From Dugong dugon (Eukaryota > Chordata > Mammalia > Sirenia > Dugongidae): a DNA stretch of 64,000 bases. Numbering within the stretch: the first letter of the stretch is position 1; the number at the start of each line of letters is the position of its first letter. Of this stretch, positions 22,136 through 34,294 are shown in pieces. The notes below the pieces were generated by a model, which was not told the origin of the DNA, did not search any database, and saw only the letters and a program-made list of their open reading frames with translations. The stretch lies in the NCBI GenBank assembly GCA_030035585.1, contig CM057461.1, positions 174,975,624-175,039,623 on the forward strand, given 5' to 3'. Both the position numbers and the translations under genes were made by a program.

Positions 22136-23414
22136 ATAGTGTTATTTTAAAATGAGAAAAACTAGTAAAATTCTATTCACCAAAATTAGGAAAGTGAAAT
22201 ATCACTCTAGTGCTATTTCATACAGCTGTTTCAAAAAAGTCACATTTTTGAAGAATGTTACATGACAAGGAAAAATGCTCATGGTCATATGTGAAATGAA
22301 TAATCAAGTAATATAATTCTGACCTCAAAGTAGAAGATCAGTAGGTAGATTAAAGACCACAGGAATATACTGAAAAATATTACCTGTGGTTATCTCTGGG
22401 TGATGGTGTTAGGGGTGATTTTCATTGCTTTCTTTATTCTTTTCTCTAGAGAATTTTTCTAATTTTTTTTTTAATTTAAAATTAGAAAAATGTATTAGTA
22501 AAATCAAACTTTATTCAGTAACATGGCTTGAACCAAACATCCAATGTAAGAAAACCTGGCCCCATCTAAGGATTTCTGCACCACTCTGTAATTAAACAAA
22601 AATCTACTTCTATACAAGATAAATAGTTCATCCTAGCATATTGTTCCAAAACCATCAAAATAATCATTGTAGTGTTAATTAAATTTTATTGTGACAATAA
22701 GTTACGAGTGGCAAGACTGCAAGCTGAGATGTTTATTCAAAGATGAAGCTAATCTGTTTTATTACAAGGTTTGCTTATAGACCAAGCTAATTAGTTCAGT
22801 TATATTTGCATGTTTTTTGTTACTAAAAATAGTACTTTTAAAAGACTGCATTTAAAAGAAGGACAATTTTACATGCCACTACAATTTGATCAAGATATAA
22901 CAATGATTCAAGGAAAGCATTTAATGAAGGAACTCATCTAAAAAAAATAAAATAAAAATGAAGCAGTTAGACCAACCCAGTGACTCCTATTCAAAATTTG
23001 TAAAGATTTAACAGACCAAAGAAGATTGAACGTTAAGGTACTGGTGTACAAATAAAGTTTCCTGAAAATATCTTCTATGTCAAACTATAACTTCCAATAT
23101 TCATCTTGTTTATTTTATACTTTTTGTATGAAGATCTGTACTATTTACCAATCCTACATATAGAAAGAAAAGATATGAGGCAACTATTTAATTGCTCAGT
23201 CGTTAACTGTCTTATAGTCAAGCTGGTATAGTTACAGAAGCATTAATAGGTTATTCACTTCAACACATGTTCATGATAGAATGTGATTCTATACATTAGT
23301 AACCAGTGGGAAATTTGTCAATATATACAACTTCAACGTAAGGGCTACTAATAATAAGCTATGCTCTTTTTTGTTTTACAATATAAGAGAAAAAAACTAT
23401 GTAAATCCAGATGT
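22136..23414. other. Repeat-poor stretch with one 14-bp hairpin
   Basis: A perfect 14-bp inverted repeat (atttttctaatttt / aaaattagaaaaat) lies at 22453-22466 and 22478-22491. The preceding 'ggttatctctgggtgatggt' resembles old L1 3'UTR sequence but is too short to call. Confidence 0.45.
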
Positions 23415-24125
23415 TATTCCCTCACTCATTCATTTCATGGATATTTCTGAGCACTGAATATGCTCTGGACATTGTGCTAGCAGCTGCTGCAGCAGTAAAC
23501 AGAGCTGGCTTCTGTCTTCAAGGACTTTGCAGGACAGTGGAAGGAAAGAGAAAAAACAAGTCAACAGAACAGAACACTGTATAAAGTGTGACGAAAGATA
23601 CGATAGTTTAGTATGCTTGAAAGCCTATAGTCTAGTGATCAGAAAAAACACTTTGAAAGAAGTGGATGGTGTATGTTCGGCAGGCTCAAAGGACTGTGAT
23701 ACAGGCAAAGGGAACTGCCCGTGAGAGGACCTTGAAAAAGTCAGTTATGGCTGGAACTCTTGGTAACAGTGGCAAGATGTGTTGTTGGAAAGATAGCAAA
23801 ACACTTTTAATTGGTGCAAGGGTTTGGACTTTATCCTAAGGGCATTAGGAAATCTTTGAAAGATTTTTAACTAGGGAAAGGACACAAGTATATTTGCATT
23901 GCAAATCACTCTCGCTACAATGTGGAAAAGGATTTGGAAGGCAACCAGCCTAAAGGCTATTACTGCAGTTGCCTGGTGGCCTAGATAGACTGGTGGTGGA
24001 GTACCTACAGACATGGCTGACCTTGGGAGAGATTTAAAAAGGACAATCAAAAGGACTTGGGAATTGATCGAATGGGAGAGTAAAAGACAAGGAGGTGTCA
24101 AGGATGACAGATTGCCAGATTAGGG
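23415..24125 (-). repeat. L2 LINE, minus strand, about 0.7 kb
   Basis: Read on the plus strand it starts with the reverse complement of the L2 end ('ctcattcatttcatggatat', 'gacattgtgctagcagctgc'). It continues through 'ttggactttatcctaagggc', 'gttgcctggtggcctagata' and ends at 'gtcaaggatgacagattgcc', all in L2 order. Open frames here are remnants, not genes. Confidence 0.72.
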
Positions 24126-24984
24126 GCTCAAATCTTTATTTTTGGAAAATACAGATAACTTCAAATCAATAATAGTCTTAAAAGATAATCTGATGATCTG
24201 AAAGAGTTCTCTGAATAATATGTTATATAATTCTATTTTAACTAGTAACGGCAGACCGTTTAAATAAACTTTCTATATTGCACATTAAATAGATTTTTCT
24301 TACATATTTTCATATATATTCAATTAGGATATAAGTGATATAAAAAATGGAGCTTTAGATTAGGAAATTATGAATATATTCTATTTCTTAAACATTTCAA
24401 TTTCTTAAAATATATTATTTTAAATGGTTATATATGAGTTTAAATGTTATTTTAACAAAAGTATGAAATTAAGTCTCCAGAGTTCAAGCTAAAAAGCAGA
24501 GGAATATAGAGCAAACAAAAATGAAACTTTAAAATCCACTTTTACCTGGTTATCTGTGCAAATATGAGGCATTTTTAACTGACCTAATACTTTGCAATAA
24601 TTATGTCCCCGTTTTCTGTTTACCTCCAAATTTTAACATAAAAGATATTACTTTTAAATGATAAAACTGGCTAGTAACCACTTTGGTGTGGATATAACAA
24701 TTTGTTATGAAAACTCTCAGTTGAGTCTTCCCAAAATTACTTAACATTTAGGTATATACGCTATAACCTACAAAAGCACCTCTCCTATTGCATATTAGTT
24801 GAATCTGAAGTAAGTAACTGAGTTGCTACAGAATGCTATTTTTGGGATCATAAACATCAAAATATTTAACATCAGCTTGAAACTAGCTATAAAGAATGTT
24901 CATCTGGTGAACATTTGTTTTTAAAATTCATCATAGACTTCATTAATTACCCAATGTCTTTGTACTCATTCATGTTCTCGCTAG
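24126..24984. other. AT-rich stretch, nothing identified
   Basis: No element or gene recognised. Confidence 0.4.
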
Positions 24985-25195
24985 ATCTAGCACCTCAGGA
25001 CTAGACATGGATCCCAGTTACAATTCTACCATTATTAGCTGTGCAATCCTGGACAAGACTTAAAGAGCAATTTAGTCACAATTTCTTTATTTGTACATAC
25101 TATGTCTTCCACACAGTTATTGTGAGATCAAGCGAGATAATATACATGAAAAAACAAAACTCAGTATAAATACAAAAGCTAGCTGCTAAATAAGT
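24985..25195 (+). repeat. MIR SINE, plus strand
   Basis: 'ctagacatggatcccagtta', 'caattctaccattattagct', 'gtgcaatcctggacaagact' and 'ttattgtgagatcaagcgag' follow the MIR order from B box to 3' end. Confidence 0.7.
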
Positions 25196-25460
25196 GTTTT
25201 ATTAGATGTGCTCTCTCTATGAAAGTTCATTTGAAAGTTCATATTGATTTGAAATACAAATGTTTTGCAAAAAAAAAGTTGTAGTTGTCAATATACGTAC
25301 ATCATTAATAATATGTACATATATATGGTATAACAGTTTGTTTTGCAAGGGTCACCAAAAATGACTAAGCATACACCAAAATAAATAAATAAGCTTATAT
25401 TATGAATAAATAAAATAGGCTTGTATTATTTATTATTTATAACATTAACATTCTCATCTC

Positions 25461-25668
25461 ATTAAAAAAAAAACAAGTTGCCATCCAGTCTATTCTCAGT
25501 CATAGCAACCTTACAGGACAGAGTAGAACTGCCCCATAGGGTTTCCAAAGCTGCAATCTTTACAGAGATAGATTGACACATCCTTCTCACGTGGAGCGGC
25601 TGGTGGGTTCAAACCACAGACCCTTTGGTTAGTAGTCAAGCGCTTAACCACTCCACCACCAGGGCTCC
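25461..25668 (-). mobile_element. AfroSINE, long form, full length, minus strand
   Basis: From the A-rich tail and 'gttgccatccagtctattct' to the head end 'caccaccagggctcc', with the long-form internal segment ('agattgacacatccttctca'). Complete on both ends; no certain target duplication. Confidence 0.9.
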
Positions 25669-25864
25669 TTCAGAGAAAGATATATTTATTTATTGAAAGT
25701 TGTGCTTTTCTTCTTTTGTACTGTGATTTTCTTCTTCTGTACAAGAATTGTCTTATATGCAACTGTTTAATTCTTGTCTGGCAATCCGTTAATGTGGCTT
25801 AGATTATGGAGAAATCCCCTTAATAAAACTAAAAGGCCACACATATATTTATTAAAAAACAATG

Positions 25865-26490
25865 ATGCCACTAACACACCTATCTGAATGGCTGAAATAA
25901 AAAATAATGACACCACCAAATGACTAACTGGATCACTCATACAATGCTAATGGGGATGTGAAATGGTAAAGTCACTCTAGAACACAGTTTAGCAGTTTCT
26001 TATAAAGCTAAACATGCAATTACCACACAAACCAACAGTTGTATTCTTGGCATTTATCCCAGAGACACAAAAACTTATATTTAGACAAAAACCTGTACAC
26101 TAAAGTCCATAGTAGCTTTATCTGTAATAGCAAAAAACTGAATTGAGTCTACATGTCCAACAGGTGGCTAAACAAACTGACTCATACTTACCCTGAAATA
26201 CACTAAGCAACAACAAAAATAATGTATTCATACACACAATGAATTGAATGAATCTCCAAATAATTACAGTGAGTGAGAAAAGGCAAATTCATCAGATTAC
26301 ACATTTTATGATTCTATTTATATAATATTTCTGAGATGACAAAATTTTAGAAATGGAGAACAAAACACAGTTTTTCAAAATGTTACCACTGGGGGATGCT
26401 GGGCAAAGTATACAAGAGATTTCTCTGTATTACCTCATATAACTGCAGGTGAAACTATAATTATTTCAATAAAACTTTCATATTAAAAAA
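25865..26490 (+). mobile_element. Old L1 (L1M-type) 3' end
   Basis: 5'-truncated L1. 'aatggctgaaataaaaaata', 'gcatttatcccagagacaca', 'agtccatagtagctttatct' and 'aacaggtggctaaacaaact' follow the end of L1 ORF2. A 3'UTR then runs to 'atttcaataaaactttcata', which holds an AATAAA signal. The coding part has many stops. It is much older than the L1 at 50 kb. Confidence 0.8.
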
Positions 26491-26551
26491 GCAATGATAT
26501 TGCATAAGTAATATTAAAGCAACTTAACTGCATATGTATACATATACCAAG

Positions 26552-26704
26552 CAAAAAAACCAAACCCATCGCTGTCAAGTCGATTCCTACCCTATAGGAT
26601 AGAGCAGAACTGCCCCACGTGGTTTCCAAGGAGCGGCTGGTGGATTCAAACTGCTGACCCTTTGGTTAGCAGCCAAGCTCTTAACCACTATGCAACCAGG
26701 GCTC
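26552..26704 (-). mobile_element. AfroSINE, short form, full length, minus strand
   Basis: Tail 'cccatcgctgtcaagtcgat', a small deletion before 'ccctataggatagagcagaa', and head end 'gcaaccagggctcc'. Confidence 0.9.
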
Positions 26705-27689
26705 CATACATAAATATAGGAATTTATAAATCAATAAATAACTCAAAAACTTATTTTTCCTTTATTTTATACAAAAATACTAGATAAACATTTTCAGATA
26801 GATTTTCTTATCAATAAATGTCAGCTCAAAAAGAATTTATTAAACATAGCTCATTAGTTTCTCTACATGATGTATTATGTTTTATTCAACTTTTATTTGA
26901 TAGCAGCTATACTTTCTTATAAAAGGCCCCTATGTGCTAATAAACGTCAGGGCTACAAGATCTGCTGTTTATTCAGTTCAGAAATAAGACAGGTTTATAA
27001 CTGCATTACAACTACTAATTCATTTACTGACTTTGTAAAACAATTATTTTATATATTGTTAGAATTAAGTTATCCCTAGAAATTAAAATTTCAAAACAGA
27101 ATATTGGTGTACTTGTTCTTTATCACTGTGCTTAGTAAAATAGACCAAATAGATTGTGTTAAGATTTTAGGAGAAATTTTTTTAATTGTTAAATTTAATT
27201 TTTTTTTTCTCGTAGAGTTCATTTCTCTGGCTGAAGAAGTATATACCTTCACAGAAAGTATGTTGTTTGGGCTCTCAGAAATTTTAAGATTTCCTCCATT
27301 TAAAACCATGCCTGAGTTTGAGTTCTTATCCATTTCCTTTAGGCAAATCTGCCAGCCATAACTTCTCCTCTTTCTGCGCCTGACATCGCCATGGAGTTTA
27401 AATAGCCAGATCAAGCCACAGTTCACTGACAACTTTGATGGCTTGAAATTACTAAACATGAGCCATAATTTATTAAATAAACCCTTTTATAAAAGCTTAG
27501 TGAGTCTAAAGGGTTAAGATGCAAAGATAACACCCACACTCCATGTGAGATGTGAAAAGAAAGTAGAATCCCAATGCGGAAATGAAAAAATAGCATACAA
27601 TACCAGTTCCAACAGAAGCTCAGAAATAATAACCCATGCAAGTTAAAGGGCAAGCCAAGAGTAGAATTCCTTCCTCAATTTTCCTTCCT
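26705..27689. other. Repeat-poor stretch with overlapping unassigned frames
   Basis: A 122-codon frame on the minus strand (27091-27459) and an 85-codon plus-strand frame (27104-27361) overlap. The minus product is lysine/arginine-rich with an RRRKRRSYGWQ stretch but matches no family I recognise. No splice-site pair, tail or promoter supports either as a gene. Confidence 0.3.
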
Positions 27690-27806
27690 TTCTCTTCTTC
27701 CTTCAATGCTCAGTAAACTTCTGTTTATTTTTTCAAGACTCAGATCAAATTGTATTAGTCTCATCTAAACCACAGGCAGAAATAATCATTCCTTCTGTTC
27801 CCAAAG
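27690..27806 (+). repeat. L2-like fragment
   Basis: 'tttttcaagactcagatcaa' resembles the conserved L2 3'UTR segment. It is cut by the SINE that follows. Weak call. Confidence 0.4.
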
Positions 27807-28015
27807 GTCCCTGAGTGGCCCAAAGTTTTGCGCTAGATTACTAATACAGTGATTGTTGGTTTGAACCCAATCAGCATTGTCACGGAAGACAAGACTGGCA
27901 ATTTGCTTTCGTAAAGATTACAGCCAAGAAAACCCTATGGAGCAGTTCTGCTGTGTATCACATGGGATTGCCATGACTCGGAATCGACTCAACAGACAAC
28001 GGGTTTGGTTTTCCA
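27807..28015 (+). mobile_element. AfroSINE-related SINE, second subfamily, full length
   Basis: Starts 'gtccctgagtggcccaaagt', contains 'gaagacaagactggcaattt' and 'atggagcagttctgctgtgt', and ends 'cgactcaacagacaacgggt'. Flanks ttcccaaag (27798-27806) and ttcctaaag (28016-28024) match at 8 of 9 bases. Confidence 0.85.
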
Positions 28016-28099
28016 TTCCTAAAGTGTCTCTCGTTATTCGTTCATTCAGATAATAAACAGGTAAATAAGTAAAATATATGTTAGCTATAGAATATTAAA

Positions 28100-28680
28100 G
28101 GAGCTCTGGTGGCACAGTGGTTAAGCACTCAGCTGCTAACTGAAAGGTCAGTGGTTCGAACACACTAGGCACTCCAAGGGAGAAAGATGTGGCAATCTAC
28201 TTTCATAAAGATTACAGCTTTGGTAACTCTATGGGGGCAGTTCTACTCTGTCCTATAGAGTCGCTATAAGTTGGACAATGAACAAGGAAGACAGAAGAAG
28301 AATTGATGCTTTTGAATTATGGTGTTGGCAAAGAATACTGAATATACATACCATGGACTGCCAAAAGAATGAATAAATCTGTCTTGGAAGAAGTACAGCC
28401 AGAATGCTCCTTGGAAACAAGGATGGCGAGACTTCGTCTCATGTACTTTGGACATGTTATCAGGAGGGACTAGTCCCTGAAGGATTTCAAGCTTGGTAAA
28501 TGCAGAGGGCCAGTGAAAAACAGGAAGATGCTCAATGAGATGGACTGAAACAGCAGATGCCAGAATGGGCTCAAACATACTAACAATCGTGAGGATGGTG
28601 CAGGACGGGGCAGTGTTTTCTGTTGTACATGGGTCGCTATGAGTCAGAAACAACTGATGGCACCTAACAGCAACAACGGC
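28100..28680 (+). mobile_element. Chimeric AfroSINE-RTE insertion
   Basis: 28100-28275 is a long-form AfroSINE from its true 5' end ('ggagctctggtggcacagtg') to 'gtcgctataagttgg'. There, instead of ending, it passes into RTE coding sequence at 'acaatgaacaaggaagacag' and runs to the RTE tail 'ggcacctaacagcaacaacg'. The family has 'ctggacaatgaa' at that point, so the joint sits on a shared tgg. The 13-bp flanks 28087-28099 (atagaatattaaa) and 28681-28693 (atagtatatcaga) match at 10 positions, consistent with one old target duplication around the whole unit. The RTE part holds a 129-codon antisense frame that is not a gene. Confidence 0.8.
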
Positions 28681-28859
28681 ATAGTATATCAGATGATGAT
28701 AAACAGAGGAAAGTTAACAGGGAAGGGATACAGAAACTGCATTTGAAGATGGTGTGTGCAATTACACACAGAACTGCTGGAAAGTCCTCAATAGAAATAA
28801 CATGATTGCAGATCTGAAGATGTAAGAATATGTTCTCATAATTAATCGTTCAATTCTAT

Positions 28860-28965
28860 TTCCCTCTCATAGATATTCAAGGTTAAGGACCACACCTTAA
28901 TCATTTTATTATGTTAGCATATAGTACAGGAGCTGGTACACAGAAGAAACTTAGTAAGTATAAGT
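28860..28965 (+). repeat. L2 LINE 3' tail remnant
   Basis: 'caaggttaaggaccacacct' and 'catatagtacaggagctggt' follow the last part of L2. Confidence 0.5.
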
Positions 28966-29164
28966 GTATATGAAAAATCTCAGGTTTCTTAACTTAAAGC
29001 TCAGTTGTCTTTCAGCTACACTAGGTTTTCTACTCCAGAAAATTCTTGGGTTTGATTATGATACTAACTTAAAACAGCAGCACACCTAGAATTTCCTATA
29101 TCTCATTGCTTAACCACTAAATTTTAGCAACAGTATGATTTTCTAAATATTGTAGTCCAACACA

Positions 29165-29270
29165 TTCAGGGTACAGATAAAGAAAACTGAATCTTAAGAA
29201 TATTGAGGGACCAACCCAAGGCCACCCACAGTGTGAACTGATGGATCCCAGAAATCTACATTCTCACAAC
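29165..29270 (-). repeat. MIR core fragment, minus strand
   Basis: 'ggtacagataaagaaaactg' and 'ccaacccaaggccacccaca' correspond to the reverse-complement MIR core. Confidence 0.5.
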
Positions 29271-30004
29271 ATAAAAAGTCTGTAATTCCAAATAAATATA
29301 TTTTATCAGTTTCTATCTCTCCTAATTCTTATTTTGTTCCAGGTCTCAAGCTTATTTTAAGTATTTCTTTTTCCCACAGTATGATCAATTCTATATTTAG
29401 CACAATTATTGTCCCTAACAGGAGTCTGAGCAGTTTCACACATAGCTACCTTGTACCTGTGGCTAAAACAAAGTTTAAGGTATTTTTGCCTTTAGACACC
29501 CACCTACAGTAATAATTTATGTCCCGATAAATCAATATACAAAGAAGAACTCCCTGAGAGTTGAAAGGAAACTACAGAAGTAGGTTCGCTTTGTACTGAA
29601 AATATGACTGCAGGTCTAGAACTAGCAGGACCACTCAGTCTGGGAAGATGAAATGGCCAATTTCTTAGTGTAAAATGGGAACAGCATATATGGCTGAAAG
29701 CCATATTAGGGACAAAATTACTTCTACTTATGTGCTGTTACAAATTGCAGATAAAAGATGATTACACATATTACCATTATCTCATTTTCATTATAAGGAC
29801 TAAATGATTTAAGATTATAGAGACACCACTGAATAAAGAGTACAGGATAGGTACATTAATGAAAAATCTAGCTTTGTTGCTCACTGTTAAAAACCTTTTA
29901 GAGATTCATCACAGACTAGGAACTGACTCTGGTTATCATCCAGCTAATGTATTTGTAAGTGCATTGATTACTGATTCCAGAGATACCAATACTTGCATTA
30001 TGAG

Positions 30005-30440
30005 CCCATCAGTGATTCTCCATCAGCATCAGAAAAAGCCAAAACTCCTTAGGATGGCATACAAAAGTCTTTGTCATCTGGCCAGTCTCTCCCTCCCCAG
30101 CCACTCTCTCCTACACATTCCATACCCTCCCATTCTCAGCCCTCTGTGGTTTCCTGAATAGGCCATACTTTCAACACCTACTCCAGTTTCTTTGCGTCTA
30201 CTCTTCTCTTAGAGCAAACACTCTCTCCATCCCCTCATAACAGGGAAAATTTCCTTAAAATAGTTTATCTTCATTTGGAAGCCTTCTCTGAGTTTGGCAA
30301 CTCTTCACCTTCTAAATCCTGTTACTGTTGGGCTTATCACACAGTATTAGAAGTTTATGTATTTGCCTCTTTTACTGGACTAAAATATCTGAGACAAGTA
30401 ACTGTCTTATTTGTGTTTGAATAAGAAGTAATACTGAATT
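30005..30440 (+). repeat. L2 LINE 3' end
   Basis: 'aaaactccttaggatggcat', 'ctttgtcatctggccagtct', 'ggaagccttctctgagtttg' and 'gggcttatcacacagtatta' are in L2 order. The 100-codon frame over 29859-30161 is partly L2-derived and is not a host gene. Confidence 0.78.
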
Positions 30441-30451
30441 GAATCACTGAA

Positions 30452-30493
30452 TGTAAATATAGATGTCTTTATTTCAAGACATCTATATTTACA
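30452..30493. repeat. Perfect 18-bp inverted repeat, 6-nt loop
   Basis: The arms tgtaaatatagatgtctt (30452-30469) and aagacatctatatttaca (30476-30493) are exact reverse complements around tatttc. It lies just after the L2 remnant. The stem is too short for a microRNA precursor. Confidence 0.95.
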
Positions 30494-30933
30494 CCTATTC
30501 TATAATAGAGTTTATTAGAGTAAGAACTACTGGGAGTGTTCTGTCCGCCTGCAGGTACAACGTTTTTTTAAAAAATATCCTAGGTAAACAGTGATGTCTA
30601 GTCTGTAAGGCATGATGACCAAAGAGTTTTGCTTATCACATGCTTATGCTGAGAATTCATTAAGCATATTCTACTAAATTTGTAGAACGAATTGTTGGCT
30701 CCACTTTGCGAATACCATGAGTCACATTCATCAGTCTCTAAGGTAATGATAAATCACGGAATGATACAATGAAAATGTTGATTATTGTAGGTTCAGTAAC
30801 AAAAGTATCACTAAGTCTGAGCTCTCATAGGAAATCACCTCAAATGCAAATGTCAGAGTTAAATGATCCTTCACAGTAAACATCACAGCAGCATTCTGAA
30901 GCCTAAATTCATGTATTCTATCTATTGACATAA

Positions 30934-30968
30934 GAAGCCCTGGTGACACAGTGGTGAAGTGCTCCAAG
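30934..30968 (+). mobile_element. AfroSINE head fragment
   Basis: 'gaagccctggtgacacagtg' plus 'gtgaagtgctccaagc' match the first 35 bases of AfroSINE. The rest is absent, so this is a 3'-truncated remnant, unusual for a reverse-transcribed element and more likely left by a deletion. Confidence 0.75.
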
Positions 30969-32118
30969 CTTCAACTGAAGAAAACAACAAATCTAGAATA
31001 ATATACTCAGAAGCCTTCTAGACTGGTTAGTTATGAAACTTGGAAGAAGTGTTTTGTTTTAATTTTCTGGATTTTCAAATTTATAGGGATAATAATTATA
31101 ACTAGAATTAAGACATTTTACATAGCTAAACAATATAATGATCAAAAAACCATTATCAAGATGATTTTTGTATTAAGGAAAGTGTGGTAACAGTCACTCT
31201 CATTAATGTTTCTTTTAAATTATGCATAAGGCCTATCTACATTATAAACTGTACATTTGGTCTCTCTGAATAATATTTTCTTCTCATTTTCTAATCTCAG
31301 TCTAAGAATAACTTAAATCAACAGTTCTGCATACTATTTTTTGAGTGATAGAACGATAGTATGTATGTGCTCAAAAACAAAAAAATGTGAGATTAAATAT
31401 AAATATGTATTTGCAGTTTATATTAACCCCATATCATAGTTAGTTCATTTAATATTATGATTCTGTTAAACTGCTTTTACATTGACTATTAACTATATAT
31501 TATCCATACTCTTCTGAACATGTACATAAAACACTCAAACATGTATATCTATCCTTATGTACACATATTCGTATAGGTTCTCAAAGATGATTTATTGTTG
31601 AGTAATTAGCCTCAAAGTAATAAAGTACAGCTGTATTCTCTGATGATTGACTTTTTAAATACTAGGTTTGGCAAAAGTTAATCTGTTAATCTAATTTATT
31701 TCTAATTCTGTTGATCAAATTTATTTGTATTTAAGCAAATTAGATTTTAGTCTTAAAAGAAATTTACAATATAAAAGAAATTTTAATTAAAATGGTCTGA
31801 ACTATTTTATTACTAAACTGTCTTGCTTTTATAATAAAATAAAGATGGCTAAAATTATGTAATATTTGTAGAAATATAATGTTGTCTGAGTAACTAGAAC
31901 CCAGACTAAAAATTCCATTATTTATATTTTAAAATTGAATTCATGGATCAGATGTAGACAGTTTTGCATTTGCACCTATTCTGTTGGTTTCAAAGCTATA
32001 TTTTTCAGTGCTATAACCAATAAATTAGAGAAAAGGTTAAAAGTAATCTTTAAATGATGCTCCTTACCAAATTCATCTTCATTATCTTTATAACTTGTAT
32101 TCTTTTCTACTCAGAACC
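30969..32118. other. AT-rich stretch, nothing identified
   Basis: No element or gene recognised. Confidence 0.4.
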
Positions 32119-32325
32119 ATAAAAACCAAACCCATTGCCATCAAGTTGATTCTGACTCACAGTGGCCCTACAGGACAGAGTTTAATTGCCCCGTAGGGTT
32201 TTCAAGGCTGTAATCTTTACAGATGCAGACTGCCACATCTTTCTCCCGTGGAGCAGCTGGTGGGTTCAAACCTCCAACCCTTCAGTTAGCAGCTGAGAAT
32301 TTAACCAACATGCCACCAAGGCTCC
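32119..32325 (-). mobile_element. AfroSINE, long form, full length, minus strand
   Basis: Complete copy from 'aaaccaaacccattgccatc' to head end 'ccaccaaggctcc'. It has the long-form internal segment ('gcagactgccacatctttct'). Flanks ttttctactcagaacc and ttttctatctagaagcc are similar but imperfect. Confidence 0.92.
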
Positions 32326-32670
32326 TTTTTCTATCTAGAAGCCTCCTATAAATTTTAGAACATTTCAAGGGTAGATATTTATAAACCCAAATGTTAGACA
32401 TATTTACCTATAAAGAATAAAATCACATCAAAAGAGTCAATGCATGACGAGATATTATTTTTAGGGTGGTAAACATATATGTAACAAAACATTTGCCATT
32501 TCAGCATTCCTCACATGGACAATATGGTGATGTTAATTATAATTATATAATTACAACTATCATGATACTTATTCTGATGAATAAGAACTACTATCAGGAA
32601 AAAGGATGCGATGGCTTCTCTCTTCTTCTTCCTTGAGCTTCTACCCTTTCTCCCTTGGACAACAGATTAA

Positions 32671-32819
32671 AAAACAAACAAACTCGTTTCACCAAGTTGA
32701 TTCTGACTCACAGCGACCCTACAGGACAGAGTAGAACTGCCCCACAGGTTTCCAAGGAGCGGTTGGTGGATTCAAACTGCCGACCTTTATGGTTAGCAGC
32801 TATCTCTTAACCACGGGCT
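32671..32819 (-). mobile_element. AfroSINE, short form, minus strand, head decayed
   Basis: 'ttcaccaagttgattctgac', 'cagcgaccctacaggacaga' and 'tccaaggagcggttggtgga' are clear; the head side is degenerate ('cttaaccacgggctgg'). Confidence 0.87.
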
Positions 32820-34294
32820 GGGGAGTAGAAAAGTTCTTACTTGATTGGTAAGGAGGTAGTGTTGGAGCTCTCAGACCTTGCCAATTGTTTAAAGGGATGC
32901 TTCTCTTCTAGGTACATTTGTGAGCTGTATGGAGAACTATATTCCCTTCCCCCATCCCTGTAGTTGGGATTCTGTTGCCTAGAGTTACCCTGACAAGGTT
33001 GAATGCACCAATTTTACTTAGCCCCTAGTCATGTTGTAGTATTAATCTTCCAGGACCTAAGTATTAACCTTGGACAGGACCTCAGATGACTCCATGCCAG
33101 TTCTTTCCTGTAGCCCTCACCTGGTCCATGGGAAATACTCGTTCTTTTTCTTGATCAACTCTGGGAGTCCAACACAATCATGTCTCCTCACTCAAAGTCT
33201 AGGCAAGTAGTCAGGCTGCCTCTCACATACCAATCCATCATGTCTCTCAAACTTATAAGGCCTCTCTTTGATTTTCTTAAAGGCACACTTAAGAAGAGTT
33301 ATATAACCCCTCTCCTTTGGGGGTTGTGGAAATGAGAATTACAACAGACCAAAATCTCTCTTCATCAATCTAATACCATCTTCCATAAGTGAAGTATTCA
33401 AGAGTACCAATTCTAGTTTTCCCTTTGCTTTCTTTTTTTCAAATTGAGCATGGTAGTCGTGTACTTTGGTATGTAGCCCCTACTGTCTTCAGGTCTAAGC
33501 TGAAACTTCCATTCTAAATATATTGAACTATATATATAATTTTAAGTGAGCTAACTTCTGTTTTACAAAGTAGCTTAAAGATAGATCATGAAATGTCCAG
33601 GTCCTAATTGCCAAGATTTGTAATCCACATTGGTTAGATGAACAAGATAATTCCCTCTGCACTGTTCTGTGATATACGGATAGAGCGAAAAGTAAATAGA
33701 ACTTTTATAGTGCTTTATGGCAGGCAAAGATCTTGCATACTTAATCTATCATTTATTTGTGAGTTCAAAAAAGTAGGAAAGCTAAATAGCCACATATATA
33801 CCTGGACAGATCATAAGAATATTCAACAGTTTCTATTATATCCCATTTACTCAACTGGAAAAGCCATTTTCATCCAAGCTTAATTTTATTATAATGATTG
33901 TAAATATTAGTGGTTAGAAAAAATATAACTGCAAAGCAGTTTAATATAGTTTGTATACCATATTTGTCTTATGCCTGTTAATGGAAGGCATCTAGTTAAT
34001 TTAAAAAGCCTGCAAGACAGACAATATAGGAACTGCAAGGTATAGCAGAAAGAGCTTGAAATAATTATCCAGTTCATATTTGTATTTCTACCTCTGTTTT
34101 TATTTAGATTATCAAAATTATTTTAACAAGCATTTACTCTTACATGAATATGCACACATGTGCATTCATAGACAGCTGCACAATAATTAAATAATCTTTT
34201 GCTGATGATACATTCTCTATAGAGATTCTGTTCCAGAATCTAAAAAAATCCAATTAATAAAACAACAGTATAGTACAGGGCTGTTAGCAGCAAT
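32820..34294. other. Mixed-composition stretch, not assigned
   Basis: 32850-33420 is less AT-rich than its surroundings and contains pyrimidine-rich blocks. It could be an old LTR or DNA-transposon remnant but shows no termini or target duplication that I can identify. The 81-codon frame at 33638-33883 is unsupported. Confidence 0.35.

Noticed and set aside
29859..30161. 100-codon frame as a host gene
   Set aside because: Its second half coincides with an L2 3' end; no independent support.
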